Shown: piece by piece, positions 1-7,188 of the stretch
Layout: each line of letters starts with the position of its first letter
Position numbering within the stretch: the stretch's first letter is position 1
Assembly (NCBI RefSeq): GCF_034479375.1
Contig: NZ_CP140155.1
Location: 4,688,501 to 4,752,500, forward strand
DNA length: 64,000 nt
Reading direction: 5' to 3'
Origin: Rhodopseudomonas palustris
GTDB lineage: Bacteria > Pseudomonadota > Alphaproteobacteria > Rhizobiales > Xanthobacteraceae
Translations under genes and position numbers: made by a program
Notes under the pieces: model-generated
Database searches by the model: none
Seen by the model: the letters and a program-made list of their open reading frames with translations, nothing else
What the model was told of the DNA's origin: nothing

Positions 1-227
1 GCCGCGAGATCGCCGTCGATCGTCTTCTGGCGCTCCTCGATCACACCGCCGACGCGCGGCAGTGCGAGTTTGGACACGATCAGATAGAGCGCGACGAAGG
101 CGATCGTCAGCGACACCAATTGCGAGGCAAAGGTTTCCTTCTGGAACGGCGGAAAGGGGGCCTTGTGGCCCCCGTCGGCCGCCGTATGGGCGGTTGCGCC
201 CTTCGCATCGCCTTGACCTACAGCCAC
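1..227 (-). CDS. atpF2: ATP synthase F0 subunit b' (partial, 3' end outside window)
   Basis: N-terminal 75 residues of the peripheral-stalk b' subunit of F1F0-ATP synthase. A hydrophilic start (AVGQGDAKG) is followed by [14 protein letters not shown] and one membrane helix ([15 protein letters not shown]), then [17 protein letters not shown], which is the b/b' family pattern. The start is a GTG at 227 preceded by AGGAGAA. The gene is last of the visible atpI-atpB-atpE-b' series on the minus strand, 53 bp after atpE, the usual order in Rhizobiales with duplicated b subunits. It runs off the left edge, so the stalk helix is not seen. It could be named atpG or atpX in other annotations. Confidence 0.88.
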   Translation of the reverse strand, partial: MAVGQGDAKGATAHTAADGGHKAPFPPFQKETFASQLVSLTIAFVALYLIVSKLALPRVGGVIEERQKTIDGDLA

Positions 228-280
228 GGGCTTCTCCTGTTCGGCCGGTCACGACCACAGCGTCGCGACCGGATTGGACC

Positions 281-508
281 TTAGAGGGCGAACAGCAGCA
301 GCAGCGCGATCAGCAGCGAGAAGATGCCGAGCGCTTCCGTCACCGCGAAGCCGAAAATCAGGTTGCCGAACTGGCCCTGAGCAGCCGAAGGATTGCGCAC
401 CGCAGCGGCGAGATAGTTGCCGAAGATGATGCCCACGCCGGCGCCCGCGCCGCCCATGCCAATGCAGGCAATACCAGCGCCAATGTACTTCGCGGCAATC
501 GGATCCAT
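281..508 (-). CDS. atpE: ATP synthase F0 subunit c
   Basis: Proteolipid that forms the rotor ring of F1F0-ATP synthase in the inner membrane. The 75 residues form two membrane helices joined by a polar loop: the first is glycine-rich ([20 protein letters not shown]), the loop has RNPSAAQGQ, and the second carries the proton-binding glutamate in [12 protein letters not shown]. Length is typical for the family. The ATG at 508 was chosen because the protein then begins [10 protein letters not shown], as in other alphaproteobacteria; a longer frame to 598 adds 30 unrelated residues that cross the atpB end. It lies 50 bp downstream of atpB. Confidence 0.96.
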   Translation of the reverse strand: MDPIAAKYIGAGIACIGMGGAGAGVGIIFGNYLAAAVRNPSAAQGQFGNLIFGFAVTEALGIFSLLIALLLLFAL

Positions 509-558
509 GTAACGAACTCCTGTTGGGGTTTGGTTGAAGAGTGGTCGGTGACCGGGCC

Positions 559-1305
559 TCAGTGGCCCGGGTGAATCGCATCGTTGAGATAGATGCAAGT
601 CAGGATGGCGAACACATAGGCCTGCAGGAACGCGACCAGCAGTTCGAGTGCGGTCAGGGCGACGGTCAGGCCGAGCGGCAGCACCGCGCCGAACCAGCCG
701 ACGACGCCGAGCGCGCCGAGCATGGCGATGAAGCTCGCGAACACTTTCAGCGCGATGTGGCCCGCCAGCATGTTGGCGAACAGACGCACCGAATGCGACA
801 CCGGCTTGAGGAAGAACGAGATCACCTCGATGAACACCACCAGCGGCAGGATGTAGATCGGCACGCCGGACGGCACGAACAGCTTGAAGAACTTCAGACC
901 GTTCTTGTAGAGGCCGTAGATCAGCACGGTGAGGAACACCAGCATCGCCAGCGTGACCGTGACGATCAGATGGCTCGACACCGTGAAGGTGTACGGAATG
1001 ATGCCGACCAGATTGGAGACGGCGATGAACATGAACAGCGAGAACACCAGCGGGAAGAACTTCAGGCCTTCCTTGCCGGCGGTCGATCGGATCATGTTGG
1101 CGACGAATTCGTAGGACAGCTCCGCGATCGACTGGAACCGGCCCGGCACCAACTGGCGGCCCGGCGCCAGCATCAGGACCGCAATGATCGCCACCGCGGC
1201 GAACATATAGGCCGACGAATTGGTGAAGGCGATTTCCTGTCCGCCAATGTGACCAAGGGAAAACAGCTTGGTGATCTGGAACTGATGGATTGGATCGGCG
1301 GCCAT
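559..1305 (-). CDS. atpB: ATP synthase F0 subunit a
   Basis: Integral membrane stator subunit forming the two proton half-channels next to the c ring. The 248 residues hold five to six hydrophobic helices. The key arginine lies in [12 protein letters not shown], the signature of the fourth helix, and [20 protein letters not shown] is the usual C-terminus. The start MAADPIHQF is typical for rhizobial AtpB. It sits between atpI (67 bp upstream) and atpE (50 bp downstream), all on the minus strand, and is presumably co-transcribed with them. Confidence 0.96.
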   Translation of the reverse strand: MAADPIHQFQITKLFSLGHIGGQEIAFTNSSAYMFAAVAIIAVLMLAPGRQLVPGRFQSIAELSYEFVANMIRSTAGKEGLKFFPLVFSLFMFIAVSNLVGIIPYTFTVSSHLIVTVTLAMLVFLTVLIYGLYKNGLKFFKLFVPSGVPIYILPLVVFIEVISFFLKPVSHSVRLFANMLAGHIALKVFASFIAMLGALGVVGWFGAVLPLGLTVALTALELLVAFLQAYVFAILTCIYLNDAIHPGH

Positions 1306-1372
1306 TGTTTCTCAGTCTACCGGTTTCGCGAGCTTGCGCTTGTGTCGATGGTCGATTGCACTTCGGAACCCG

Positions 1373-1759
1373 TCAGAGCCGCTCGGATTGTTTCGCCATC
1401 ACACCTGCGGCCCTCATCACATTGATCACGCCGGCGGTAAAGCCCAGCAGCGCAAACACGATCAGGCCCCAGGGAGAAATCGACAGCAAACGATCGAGAC
1501 CCCAGCCGAGCGCCGCTCCGCCAAGGACACCGGCGACCAGCTCTGTGGACATACGAAGCCCCACAGCCATGGCGGATGCCTTGGCCTGGGCCGCGTCCTG
1601 CTGGTCTCCGGACCCGTCAGTCCCGATGTTTCGGCCGCCCCCAATTTTGGACAACCGGCGATCCAGACTTCCGAGCCTTGCGGAAAGCGCAGCTTCATCG
1701 GGCGTATTGCCGCGATTTCCATCAGCCTGATTGCTGCCCTCGTGCGTGTCGTCCGCCAT
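1373..1759 (-). CDS. atpI: ATP synthase protein I (AtpI/AtpZ-type)
   Basis: Small membrane protein that heads many F0 operons; in studied bacteria AtpI helps assembly of the c ring and has been linked to Mg2+ supply. The first 65 or so of the 128 residues are polar and low-complexity (ADDTHEGSNQADGNRG, QQDAAQAKASA). Two hydrophobic helices follow: ELVAGVLGGAALGWGLDRLL and WGLIVFALLGFTAGVINVM. The GWGLDRL turn is characteristic of the family. It is first in the operon, so the F0 promoter should lie upstream, in 1760-2059. Confidence 0.88.
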   Translation of the reverse strand: MADDTHEGSNQADGNRGNTPDEAALSARLGSLDRRLSKIGGGRNIGTDGSGDQQDAAQAKASAMAVGLRMSTELVAGVLGGAALGWGLDRLLSISPWGLIVFALLGFTAGVINVMRAAGVMAKQSERL

Positions 1760-2059
1760 ATCGTGGAGACCCGAAACGGTGCCGCAGATGATGAAAATAA
1801 CGCCCCGTGACCCTCAAAAGCCGCGCGGACCATACTGACGGCATAGAGGCAAGTCAAGATTCGCTCGCAGCCCTCCAGGGCGTTGTTTTGGCTGATTTTA
1901 TTGGGGATTTGCGACTCGCTGCGGTAACTTGTCCGCAGCGCGATAGCAGCATCTCGCCGAGGTTCGGCTTGCACCGGCCGACAGGCTCTGATCGGATGCG
2001 CCCGATTTCGGCGACTCGTTCGCATCGATCGTTCGGATATTCCATCAGCCGGAGTACGC
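1760..2059. other. Intergenic region between divergent atpI and the DsbA-like gene
   Basis: About 300 bases with no supported gene. It must hold the promoter of the F0 operon (leftward) and of the gene at 2060 (rightward). An AT-rich stretch around 1885-1905 (TTGTTTTGGCTGATTTTATT) is the likeliest place, but no -35/-10 pair stands out. Open frames here are continuations of neighbouring frames. Confidence 0.5.
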
Positions 2060-2683
2060 ATGTCGCGTCAGCTCGACTACTATTTCTCGTTCCAGTCGCC
2101 CTGGGCCTATATCGGCCACAAGGCGTTTCGACAGCTCGTCGAAGCGCACGACCTCGCGGTCGTCTACAAGCCGGTGCTGCTCGCCGGGCTGTTCTCCGAG
2201 ACCGGCGGCCTGCCGCTCGCCAAGCGCCACCCGGCGCGGCAGCGCTACCGGCTGGTCGAGTTGCAGCGCTGGCGCGACAAGCGCGGGCTCGACTTCAAAT
2301 TGTGGCCGAAGCACTGGCCGTTCGACGCCCGGCTCGCCGACGGCGTCGTGCTGGCCGCGCTGGCGGCCGGGCTCGATCCCGAACCCTATCTGCAACGGGC
2401 CTATCCGGCGGTGTGGGAGCAGGAACTCGATCTGACTGATCCCGCGGTCCTGACGCGCCTCGCCAACGAGGCTGGCCTGCCGGGCGAAAAGCTGGTGGCG
2501 CACGCGGCGTCGGATCAGATCCGCGCCGCCTATGAGCAGAACCGCCACGACGCGATGGCCGCGGACGTGTTCGGCTCGCCGGCCTATGTGCTCGACGGCG
2601 AAGTGTTCTGGGGCCAGGACCGGATCGAATTGCTGGCCGATGCGTTGAAATCCGGCCGCGGCCCGTACCGTCCGCCGGCCTGA
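2060..2683 (+). CDS. DsbA-family / 2-hydroxychromene-2-carboxylate isomerase-like protein
   Basis: Thioredoxin-fold protein of the DsbA/GST-kappa group. The start of the 207-residue protein, YYFSFQSPWAYIG, matches the HCCA isomerase pattern in which the serine of SPWAY binds glutathione in place of a CXXC pair; no CXXC is present. The C-terminal AADVFGSPAYVLDGEVFWG is the conserved cis-proline region, followed by GQDRIELL, as in the family. Family members isomerise 2-hydroxychromene-2-carboxylate in naphthalene breakdown, but most genomic copies have unknown glutathione-dependent roles and no catabolic genes are adjacent. ATG at 2060 follows CGGAG. Cytoplasmic; no signal peptide. Confidence 0.82.
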   Translation: MSRQLDYYFSFQSPWAYIGHKAFRQLVEAHDLAVVYKPVLLAGLFSETGGLPLAKRHPARQRYRLVELQRWRDKRGLDFKLWPKHWPFDARLADGVVLAALAAGLDPEPYLQRAYPAVWEQELDLTDPAVLTRLANEAGLPGEKLVAHAASDQIRAAYEQNRHDAMAADVFGSPAYVLDGEVFWGQDRIELLADALKSGRGPYRPPA

Positions 2684-2728
2684 CACCCCATATAGGCCGG
2701 GTCTTTCTCTGTCAGGCGGAGCCTTCCG

Positions 2729-3319
2729 ATGACCCTTGCCACCCCTGAAGCGATCGCCACCCGCGCCGCGCCGCGGCTGGCGCGGATCGCCGCGCTGTCG
2801 GCCGTGCTGGCGCTCGGCGGCGGCGTCGCATTCGCCGAGACGCTGCCGGACAATGAGAACGGCCGCTACACCTTCACGCCCAGCGCCGACGGCGTGATGC
2901 GGCTCGATACCCGCACCGGCAAGGTCTCGACCTGCAGCGACAAGGGCAACGGCTGGGCCTGCTACGCGATCGCCGACGAGCGCGCGGCGTTCGATACCGA
3001 GATCGGCCGGCTGCAGGGCGACAACGACCGCCTGAAGCGGGAGGCCGAGGCGCTCAGGGTCGAGAACGACAACCTCAAGGCGCAACTTGCGCAGCGCGGC
3101 CCCACCGTGTCCGGCAAGATCGACGACTCGATGCCGAAGAGCGACAAGATGGCGACGCCGGAGGTCACCACCAAGGACGGCCAACGCCGGCTGGAGATTC
3201 CGCTGCCGAGCGATCAGGACGTCGACCGGGTGATGGGTTTCATCGAGCGCGCCTGGCGGCGGCTGATCGAGATGGCCAACCGGATCCAGCGGGAAACCAT
3301 CGGCGACGGCAAGACCTGA
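2729..3319 (+). CDS. Secreted or membrane-anchored coiled-coil protein of unknown function
   Basis: I do not recognise a named family. The 196-residue protein has a hydrophobic segment at about residues 14-34 (ARIAALSAVLALGGGVAFA) that reads as a signal peptide or anchor. A short region with two cysteines follows (VSTCSDKGNGWACYAI), which could form a disulfide. Then comes a charged heptad-like coiled coil at about 88-125 (DNDRLKREAEALRVENDNLK). The C-terminal part (VDRVMGFIERAWRRLIEMAN) is amphipathic. ATG at 2729 has GGAG upstream. It lies 45 bp after the DsbA-like gene and 26 bp before yjbQ, so the three may be one transcription unit. Confidence 0.75.
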   Translation: MTLATPEAIATRAAPRLARIAALSAVLALGGGVAFAETLPDNENGRYTFTPSADGVMRLDTRTGKVSTCSDKGNGWACYAIADERAAFDTEIGRLQGDNDRLKREAEALRVENDNLKAQLAQRGPTVSGKIDDSMPKSDKMATPEVTTKDGQRRLEIPLPSDQDVDRVMGFIERAWRRLIEMANRIQRETIGDGKT

Positions 3320-3345
3320 GCCGGGTCGACCGCAGCGAGGTCCGC

Positions 3346-3822
3346 ATGAATTCATCCCGCACGCTGAGCCGCGCCCCGATCGCGGTCGCCGCGATCAGCC
3401 ATGTCGCATCGTCGCTGCTGACCGTGCAGACCGGCGGCGCGGGCTTCGTCGACATCACCGGCGAGGCGGCGAAGTTCGTGGCGGAGGCGAGGGCGCAGGA
3501 CGGCGCGCTGACGCTGTTCGTGCGCCACACCTCGGCGTCGCTGACGATCCAGGAGAACGCCGATCCGACCGTGCTGATCGATCTCACCACGGTGCTGAAC
3601 CGGCTCGCGCCGGAGAATGCCGGCTGGGCGCACGATACCGAAGGGCCCGACGACATGCCGGCGCATGTGAAGTCGATGCTGACCGCGACCTCGCTGCAGA
3701 TCCCGGTGCTGCAGGGCCGGCTGGCACTCGGCACCTGGCAGGGCATCTACCTGATCGAACACCGCCGCCGCCCGCACCGCCGCGACGTGGTGCTGCAGTT
3801 TCTCGGCTCGGTGAAGTTATAA
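3346..3822 (+). CDS. YjbQ family protein (UPF0047)
   Basis: Small conserved protein of the YjbQ/UPF0047 family, some members of which show weak thiamine-phosphate synthase activity. Visible signatures are FVRHTSASLTIQENADP in the middle and LGTWQGIYLIEHRRRPHRR near the C-terminus, which together form the conserved metal or phosphate pocket with its histidines. The family is usually about 135-140 residues; this protein has 158 because of about 15 extra residues before AAISHVASSLLTVQ, so a later start is possible, although the ATG at 3346 has CGAGG upstream. Probably a cytoplasmic homotrimer. Confidence 0.85.
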   Translation: MNSSRTLSRAPIAVAAISHVASSLLTVQTGGAGFVDITGEAAKFVAEARAQDGALTLFVRHTSASLTIQENADPTVLIDLTTVLNRLAPENAGWAHDTEGPDDMPAHVKSMLTATSLQIPVLQGRLALGTWQGIYLIEHRRRPHRRDVVLQFLGSVKL

Positions 3823-3911
3823 CGGCCGCAGAACCCGACCTTTCGCGCAGGCGTCCTCCTGAGGCCTGACCGAAAATGCGGCCAGTGAAATCAGGCACTC
3901 TCGTTTCAACT

Positions 3912-4002
3912 CGTCATGCCCGGCCTTGTGCCGGGCATCCACGTCTTGCAGCCGAAGCCGCAAGGAAGGCGTGGATGGCCGGGACGAGCCCGGCCACGAC
4001 GG
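3912..4002. repeat. Long palindromic intergenic repeat, family A (copy 1)
   Basis: An inverted structure opening with CGTCATGCCCGG and closing with GGCCACGACGG, with internal complementary arms ATCCACG and CGTGGAT. Copies of the same design are at 6875-6965, 36280-36370 and 54643-54751. It is REP- or MITE-like, in the gap between convergent genes. Confidence 0.8.
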
Positions 4003-4111
4003 AGTGAACTGCGAAGTGAACGACTTTCAAGCTCGGCTGGATTTGCTGCCTGCATTTTCGGTCAGGCTCCGAGGTGCGGGCGCTTCGTGCCTCGATAGAT
4101 GACGCCCGAAA

Positions 4112-4141
4112 CAAAAACGGCCGCGGATTGCTCCGCGGCCG
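4112..4141 (-). terminator. Rho-independent terminator of the MHS transporter gene
   Basis: A perfect 9-bp stem (CGGCCGCGG at 4118-4126 and its complement at 4133-4141) with a 6-base loop. Read on the minus strand it is followed by TTTTTG. It lies 48 bp past the stop codon of the transporter gene. Confidence 0.85.
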
Positions 4142-4188
4142 AAATTCTCCGTCGGATGGTCCGGCGCGAGGCGCCGGACCGATGACGA

Positions 4189-5853
4189 TCAGTTCCTGCT
4201 GATATCGACGTTCTTGGTCTCGGGCAGGAAGATCAGGCCGATCACCACGGTGATCGACGCGAAGATGATCGGGTACCAGAGGCCTGCGTAGATATCGCCG
4301 GTCGACGCCACGATCGCGAAGGCGGTCGCCGGCAGCAGGCCGCCGAACCAGCCGTTGCCGATGTGATAGGGCAGCGACATCGAGGTGTAGCGGATGCGGG
4401 TCGGGAACAGTTCGACCAGCATCGCGGCGATCGGGCCGTAGACCATGGTGACGAACAGCACCAGGACGAACAGCAGCCCGATCACCGCCGCCGGCGCCGG
4501 CCTGAAGACGTCGAACGGATGCGCCATCTTCACGATCTCGGCGTTGCCGGCCGTCGGATAGCCCGCCGCCTGAATCGCCGCCAGCACCGCCGGGTTGGAG
4601 GTCTTGCCGTCGGTGTAGGGCACCTCGGTGTCGTTCACCATCACCTTGACGCCCGATCCCGCCGGGCCCTTCGCGGTGGAGTACTTCACCGACGACTGCG
4701 ACAGGTAGGCGCGCGCGGTGTCGCAGGGCGCGGTGAACACGCGGGTGCCGACCGGGTTGAACAGGTCGCCGCAGCCTGCGGGGTCCGCCACCACCTCGAC
4801 CTTGATGGTCTCGATGGCTCGTTCCAGCGCCGGATTGGCGTTGGAGGTGATCGCCTTGAAGATCGGGAAGAACGACAGCGCCGCGATCGCGCAGCCGGTG
4901 AGGATGATCGGCTTGCGGCCGATCTTGTCCGACAGCCAGCCGAAGAAGATGAAGAAGAAGGTGCCGAGCAGCAGCGACCAGGCGATCAGCAGGTTCGACG
5001 TGTAGCCGTCGACCTTGAGGATCGATTGCAGGAAGAACAGCGCGTAGAACTGGCCGGTGTACCAGACCACGCCCTGACCCATCACGCCGCCGAACAGCGC
5101 GATCAGCACGATCTTGGCGTTGCCCCAATTGGCGAAGGCTTCGGTCAGGGGCGCTTTCGAGCCCTTGCCCTCGTCCTTCATCTTCTGGAACACGGGCGAT
5201 TCGTTCAGCCGCAGCCGGATCCAGACCGAGACGCCGAGCAGCGCGACCGACACCAGGAACGGAATCCGCCAGCCCCAATCCGCGAATGCCGGTTCACCCA
5301 GCACGGTGCGGGTGACCAGGATCACGATCAGCGACAGGAATAGGCCGAGCGTGGCCGTGGTCTGAATGAACGACGTGTAGTAGCCGCGTTTGCCGGGTGG
5401 CGCGTGTTCGGCCACATAGGTCGCCGCGCCGCCATACTCGCCGCCGAGCGCCAGGCCCTGCAGCAGGCGAAGGCAGATCAGGATGATCGGCGCCGCGATG
5501 CCGATCGTCGCCGCATTGGGCAGCAGGCCGACGATGAAGGTCGACAGGCCCATGATCAGAATGGTGACGAGGAACGTGTATTTGCGGCCGACGATGTCGC
5601 CGATGCGGCCGAACACGATGGCGCCGAACGGGCGCACCAGGAAGCCGGCGGCGAAGGCCAGAAGCGCGAAAATGTCGCGAGTCGCCGGCGGATAGGCGCT
5701 GAAGAACTGCGCGCCGATAATGGCGGCGAGCGACCCGTACAAATAGAAATCGTACCACTCGAAAACGGTACCGAGCGACGATGCGACAATGACGAAACGT
5801 TCGTCCTTGGTCATCCCCCCGGACCGCCGCTGCGTTGCGGCATAGCTGGACAT
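4189..5853 (-). CDS. MFS transporter, metabolite:H+ symporter (MHS) family
   Basis: Twelve-helix secondary transporter of the MHS subgroup (relatives include ShiA, KgtP and ProP), which take up organic acids, osmolytes or shikimate with protons. Subgroup marks are SSLGTVFEWYDFYLYG in helix 1, GRIGDIVGRKYTF in the first cytoplasmic loop and LQGLALGGEYGGAATYVAEH. The protein has 554 residues, about 120 more than usual. The extra length is a hydrophilic insert at about residues 340-445 (KAITSNANPALERAIETI through AEIVKMAHPFD) between helices of the second half, presumably periplasmic, with two cysteines. Substrate unknown. It is divergent from the response regulator at 6164. The ATG at 5853 has GGGGAGG about 10 bp upstream. 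Confidence 0.88.
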   Translation of the reverse strand: MSSYAATQRRSGGMTKDERFVIVASSLGTVFEWYDFYLYGSLAAIIGAQFFSAYPPATRDIFALLAFAAGFLVRPFGAIVFGRIGDIVGRKYTFLVTILIMGLSTFIVGLLPNAATIGIAAPIILICLRLLQGLALGGEYGGAATYVAEHAPPGKRGYYTSFIQTTATLGLFLSLIVILVTRTVLGEPAFADWGWRIPFLVSVALLGVSVWIRLRLNESPVFQKMKDEGKGSKAPLTEAFANWGNAKIVLIALFGGVMGQGVVWYTGQFYALFFLQSILKVDGYTSNLLIAWSLLLGTFFFIFFGWLSDKIGRKPIILTGCAIAALSFFPIFKAITSNANPALERAIETIKVEVVADPAGCGDLFNPVGTRVFTAPCDTARAYLSQSSVKYSTAKGPAGSGVKVMVNDTEVPYTDGKTSNPAVLAAIQAAGYPTAGNAEIVKMAHPFDVFRPAPAAVIGLLFVLVLFVTMVYGPIAAMLVELFPTRIRYTSMSLPYHIGNGWFGGLLPATAFAIVASTGDIYAGLWYPIIFASITVVIGLIFLPETKNVDISRN

Positions 5854-6163
5854 AAGCGATTACCTCCCCTTGAAAAATCGATGGAATTTTTTGCCGCGCC
5901 GCGGAATACAGAAATCGGACGCGATGAGTTGGGAGAAAGGTAACATCGCCGTGGCCGTGCGGCATTACGACTTTCGGCCTGCGTTCCTCCTGTGTTCTTG
6001 CGCTTGCTCAATGTTTTTCAGGTTCGGAAGGCGCAGAGTGGTACGCCAAGGCAGTCGAACACGCCTTGCCAGCCGTCGACCTTAGGGCGACACTTCAATC
6101 CGACCTGCCAACCGCGGGCCTGAATGCGACCGTTCGGTTCCAGCTTGCGCACAAGGGACATCC
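5854..6163. other. Divergent intergenic region (MHS transporter / response regulator)
   Basis: About 310 bases with no supported gene, holding the promoters of both flanking genes. If the response regulator at 6164 controls the transporter, its site should be here. I see no convincing operator or sigma-factor consensus. Confidence 0.45.
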
Positions 6164-6838
6164 ATGAGCACGCCCGTCAGTACGCATTTGATCATTGCCG
6201 ATGACCATCCGCTGTTCCGCGACGCGTTGCGGCTGGCGGTCTCCAGCGTCGTTCCCGGTGCCAAGATCGGCGAGGTCGGCTCGTTCGAGGATCTGACCGC
6301 ACTGCTCGAGCGGGACGGCGATGTCGATCTCGTGCTGCTCGACCTGAAGATGCCGGGCATCAGCGGATTTTCCGGACTGATCTATCTGCGCGCGCAGTAC
6401 CCGGCGATCCCGGTGGTGGTGGTGTCGGCCAGCGACGATGTCGAAACCATCCGCCGCTCGCTCGACTTCGGCGCCTCGGGCTTCGTGCCGAAGCGGTTCG
6501 GCGTCGAGAAACTCGGCGAGGCGATCCTGCGGGTGCTGGACGGCGACGTCTGGGTGCCGCCGGATGTCGACCTGTCGGCCGCCGCCGATCCGGAGACCAG
6601 CAAGCTGCGCGACCGGCTGGTGACGCTGACGCCGCAGCAGGTGCGGGTGCTGATGATGCTGTCCGAAGGGCTGCTCAACAAGCAAATCGCCTACGAGCTC
6701 GGCGTCTCCGAAGCCACCATCAAGGCGCATGTCTCGGCGATCCTGCAGAAGCTCGGCGTCGAAAGCCGCACCCAGGCGGTGATCGCCGCCGCCAAGATCT
6801 CCGGCAACCAGTGGCGCCACGAGGAGCCGGTGGCGTAG
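6164..6838 (+). CDS. LuxR/NarL-type response regulator, CrbR-like
   Basis: Two-domain DNA-binding response regulator of 224 residues. The receiver domain (about 5-125) has the acidic pair in IIADDHPLF, the phospho-acceptor aspartate in LVLLDLKMPG, and the serine and lysine positions in VVVSASDD and VPKRFG. The C-terminal LuxR helix-turn-helix is LTPQQVRVLMMLSEGL through GVSEATIKAHVSAILQKLGV. The neighbouring kinase at 7189-10698 has the SSS-STAC-kinase-receiver layout of CrbS, whose partner CrbR (ErdR in Pseudomonas) is a regulator of just this type that activates acetyl-CoA synthetase and related acetate or alcohol genes. The pairing here is inferred from adjacency. AAGGGA precedes the ATG. 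Confidence 0.88.
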   Translation: MSTPVSTHLIIADDHPLFRDALRLAVSSVVPGAKIGEVGSFEDLTALLERDGDVDLVLLDLKMPGISGFSGLIYLRAQYPAIPVVVVSASDDVETIRRSLDFGASGFVPKRFGVEKLGEAILRVLDGDVWVPPDVDLSAAADPETSKLRDRLVTLTPQQVRVLMMLSEGLLNKQIAYELGVSEATIKAHVSAILQKLGVESRTQAVIAAAKISGNQWRHEEPVA

Positions 6839-6874
6839 CCGCCTGCTCCGTTCACTTCGCGAATACCGAATATT

Positions 6875-6965
6875 CGTCATGGCCGGGCTCGTCCCGGCCA
6901 TCCACGTTTTTGCAGCCTCTCGGCAGACGTTCGTGGATGCCCGGCACGAGGCCGGCCATGACGGG
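6875..6965. repeat. Palindromic repeat, family A (copy 2)
   Basis: Opens CGTCATGGCCGGGCTCGTCC and closes GGCCATGACGGGG, with internal ATCCACG and CGTGGAT arms as in copy 1. It lies just past the response regulator stop. Confidence 0.82.
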
Positions 6966-7016
6966 GGAGAGGCGCACGATCACTCGCATCGGCCGAGTTC
7001 GAATCCAGCCTCAGCT

Positions 7017-7126
7017 CCTCATGGTGAGGAGGCGCGCAGCGCCGTCTCGAACCATGAGGCGGCAGGGCATCGCCCCAGGGCGCTCATCCTTCGAGACGGC
7101 TGCTGCGCAGCCTCCTCAGGATGAGG
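7017..7126. repeat. Palindromic repeat, family B (copy 1)
   Basis: Opens CCTCATGGTGAGGAGGCGCG, continues CGTCTCGAACCATGAGG, and closes with CATCCTTCGAGACGGC and CCTCAGGATGAGG: two related hairpins facing each other. Further copies are at 36923, 40105 and 56581, with relatives at 19786 and 52980. Confidence 0.82.
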
Positions 7127-7188
7127 ACTGAGTGCCTCGCTGCAGCCTTTGGTGCGTTCGCCGGGAATGCTTCCATCCGGCCTCGGAG

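Noticed and set aside
6995..7008. GAGTTCGAATCCAG, resembling a tRNA T-arm
   Set aside because: The flanking bases do not form a T stem, and no acceptor, D or anticodon arm can be folded around it.
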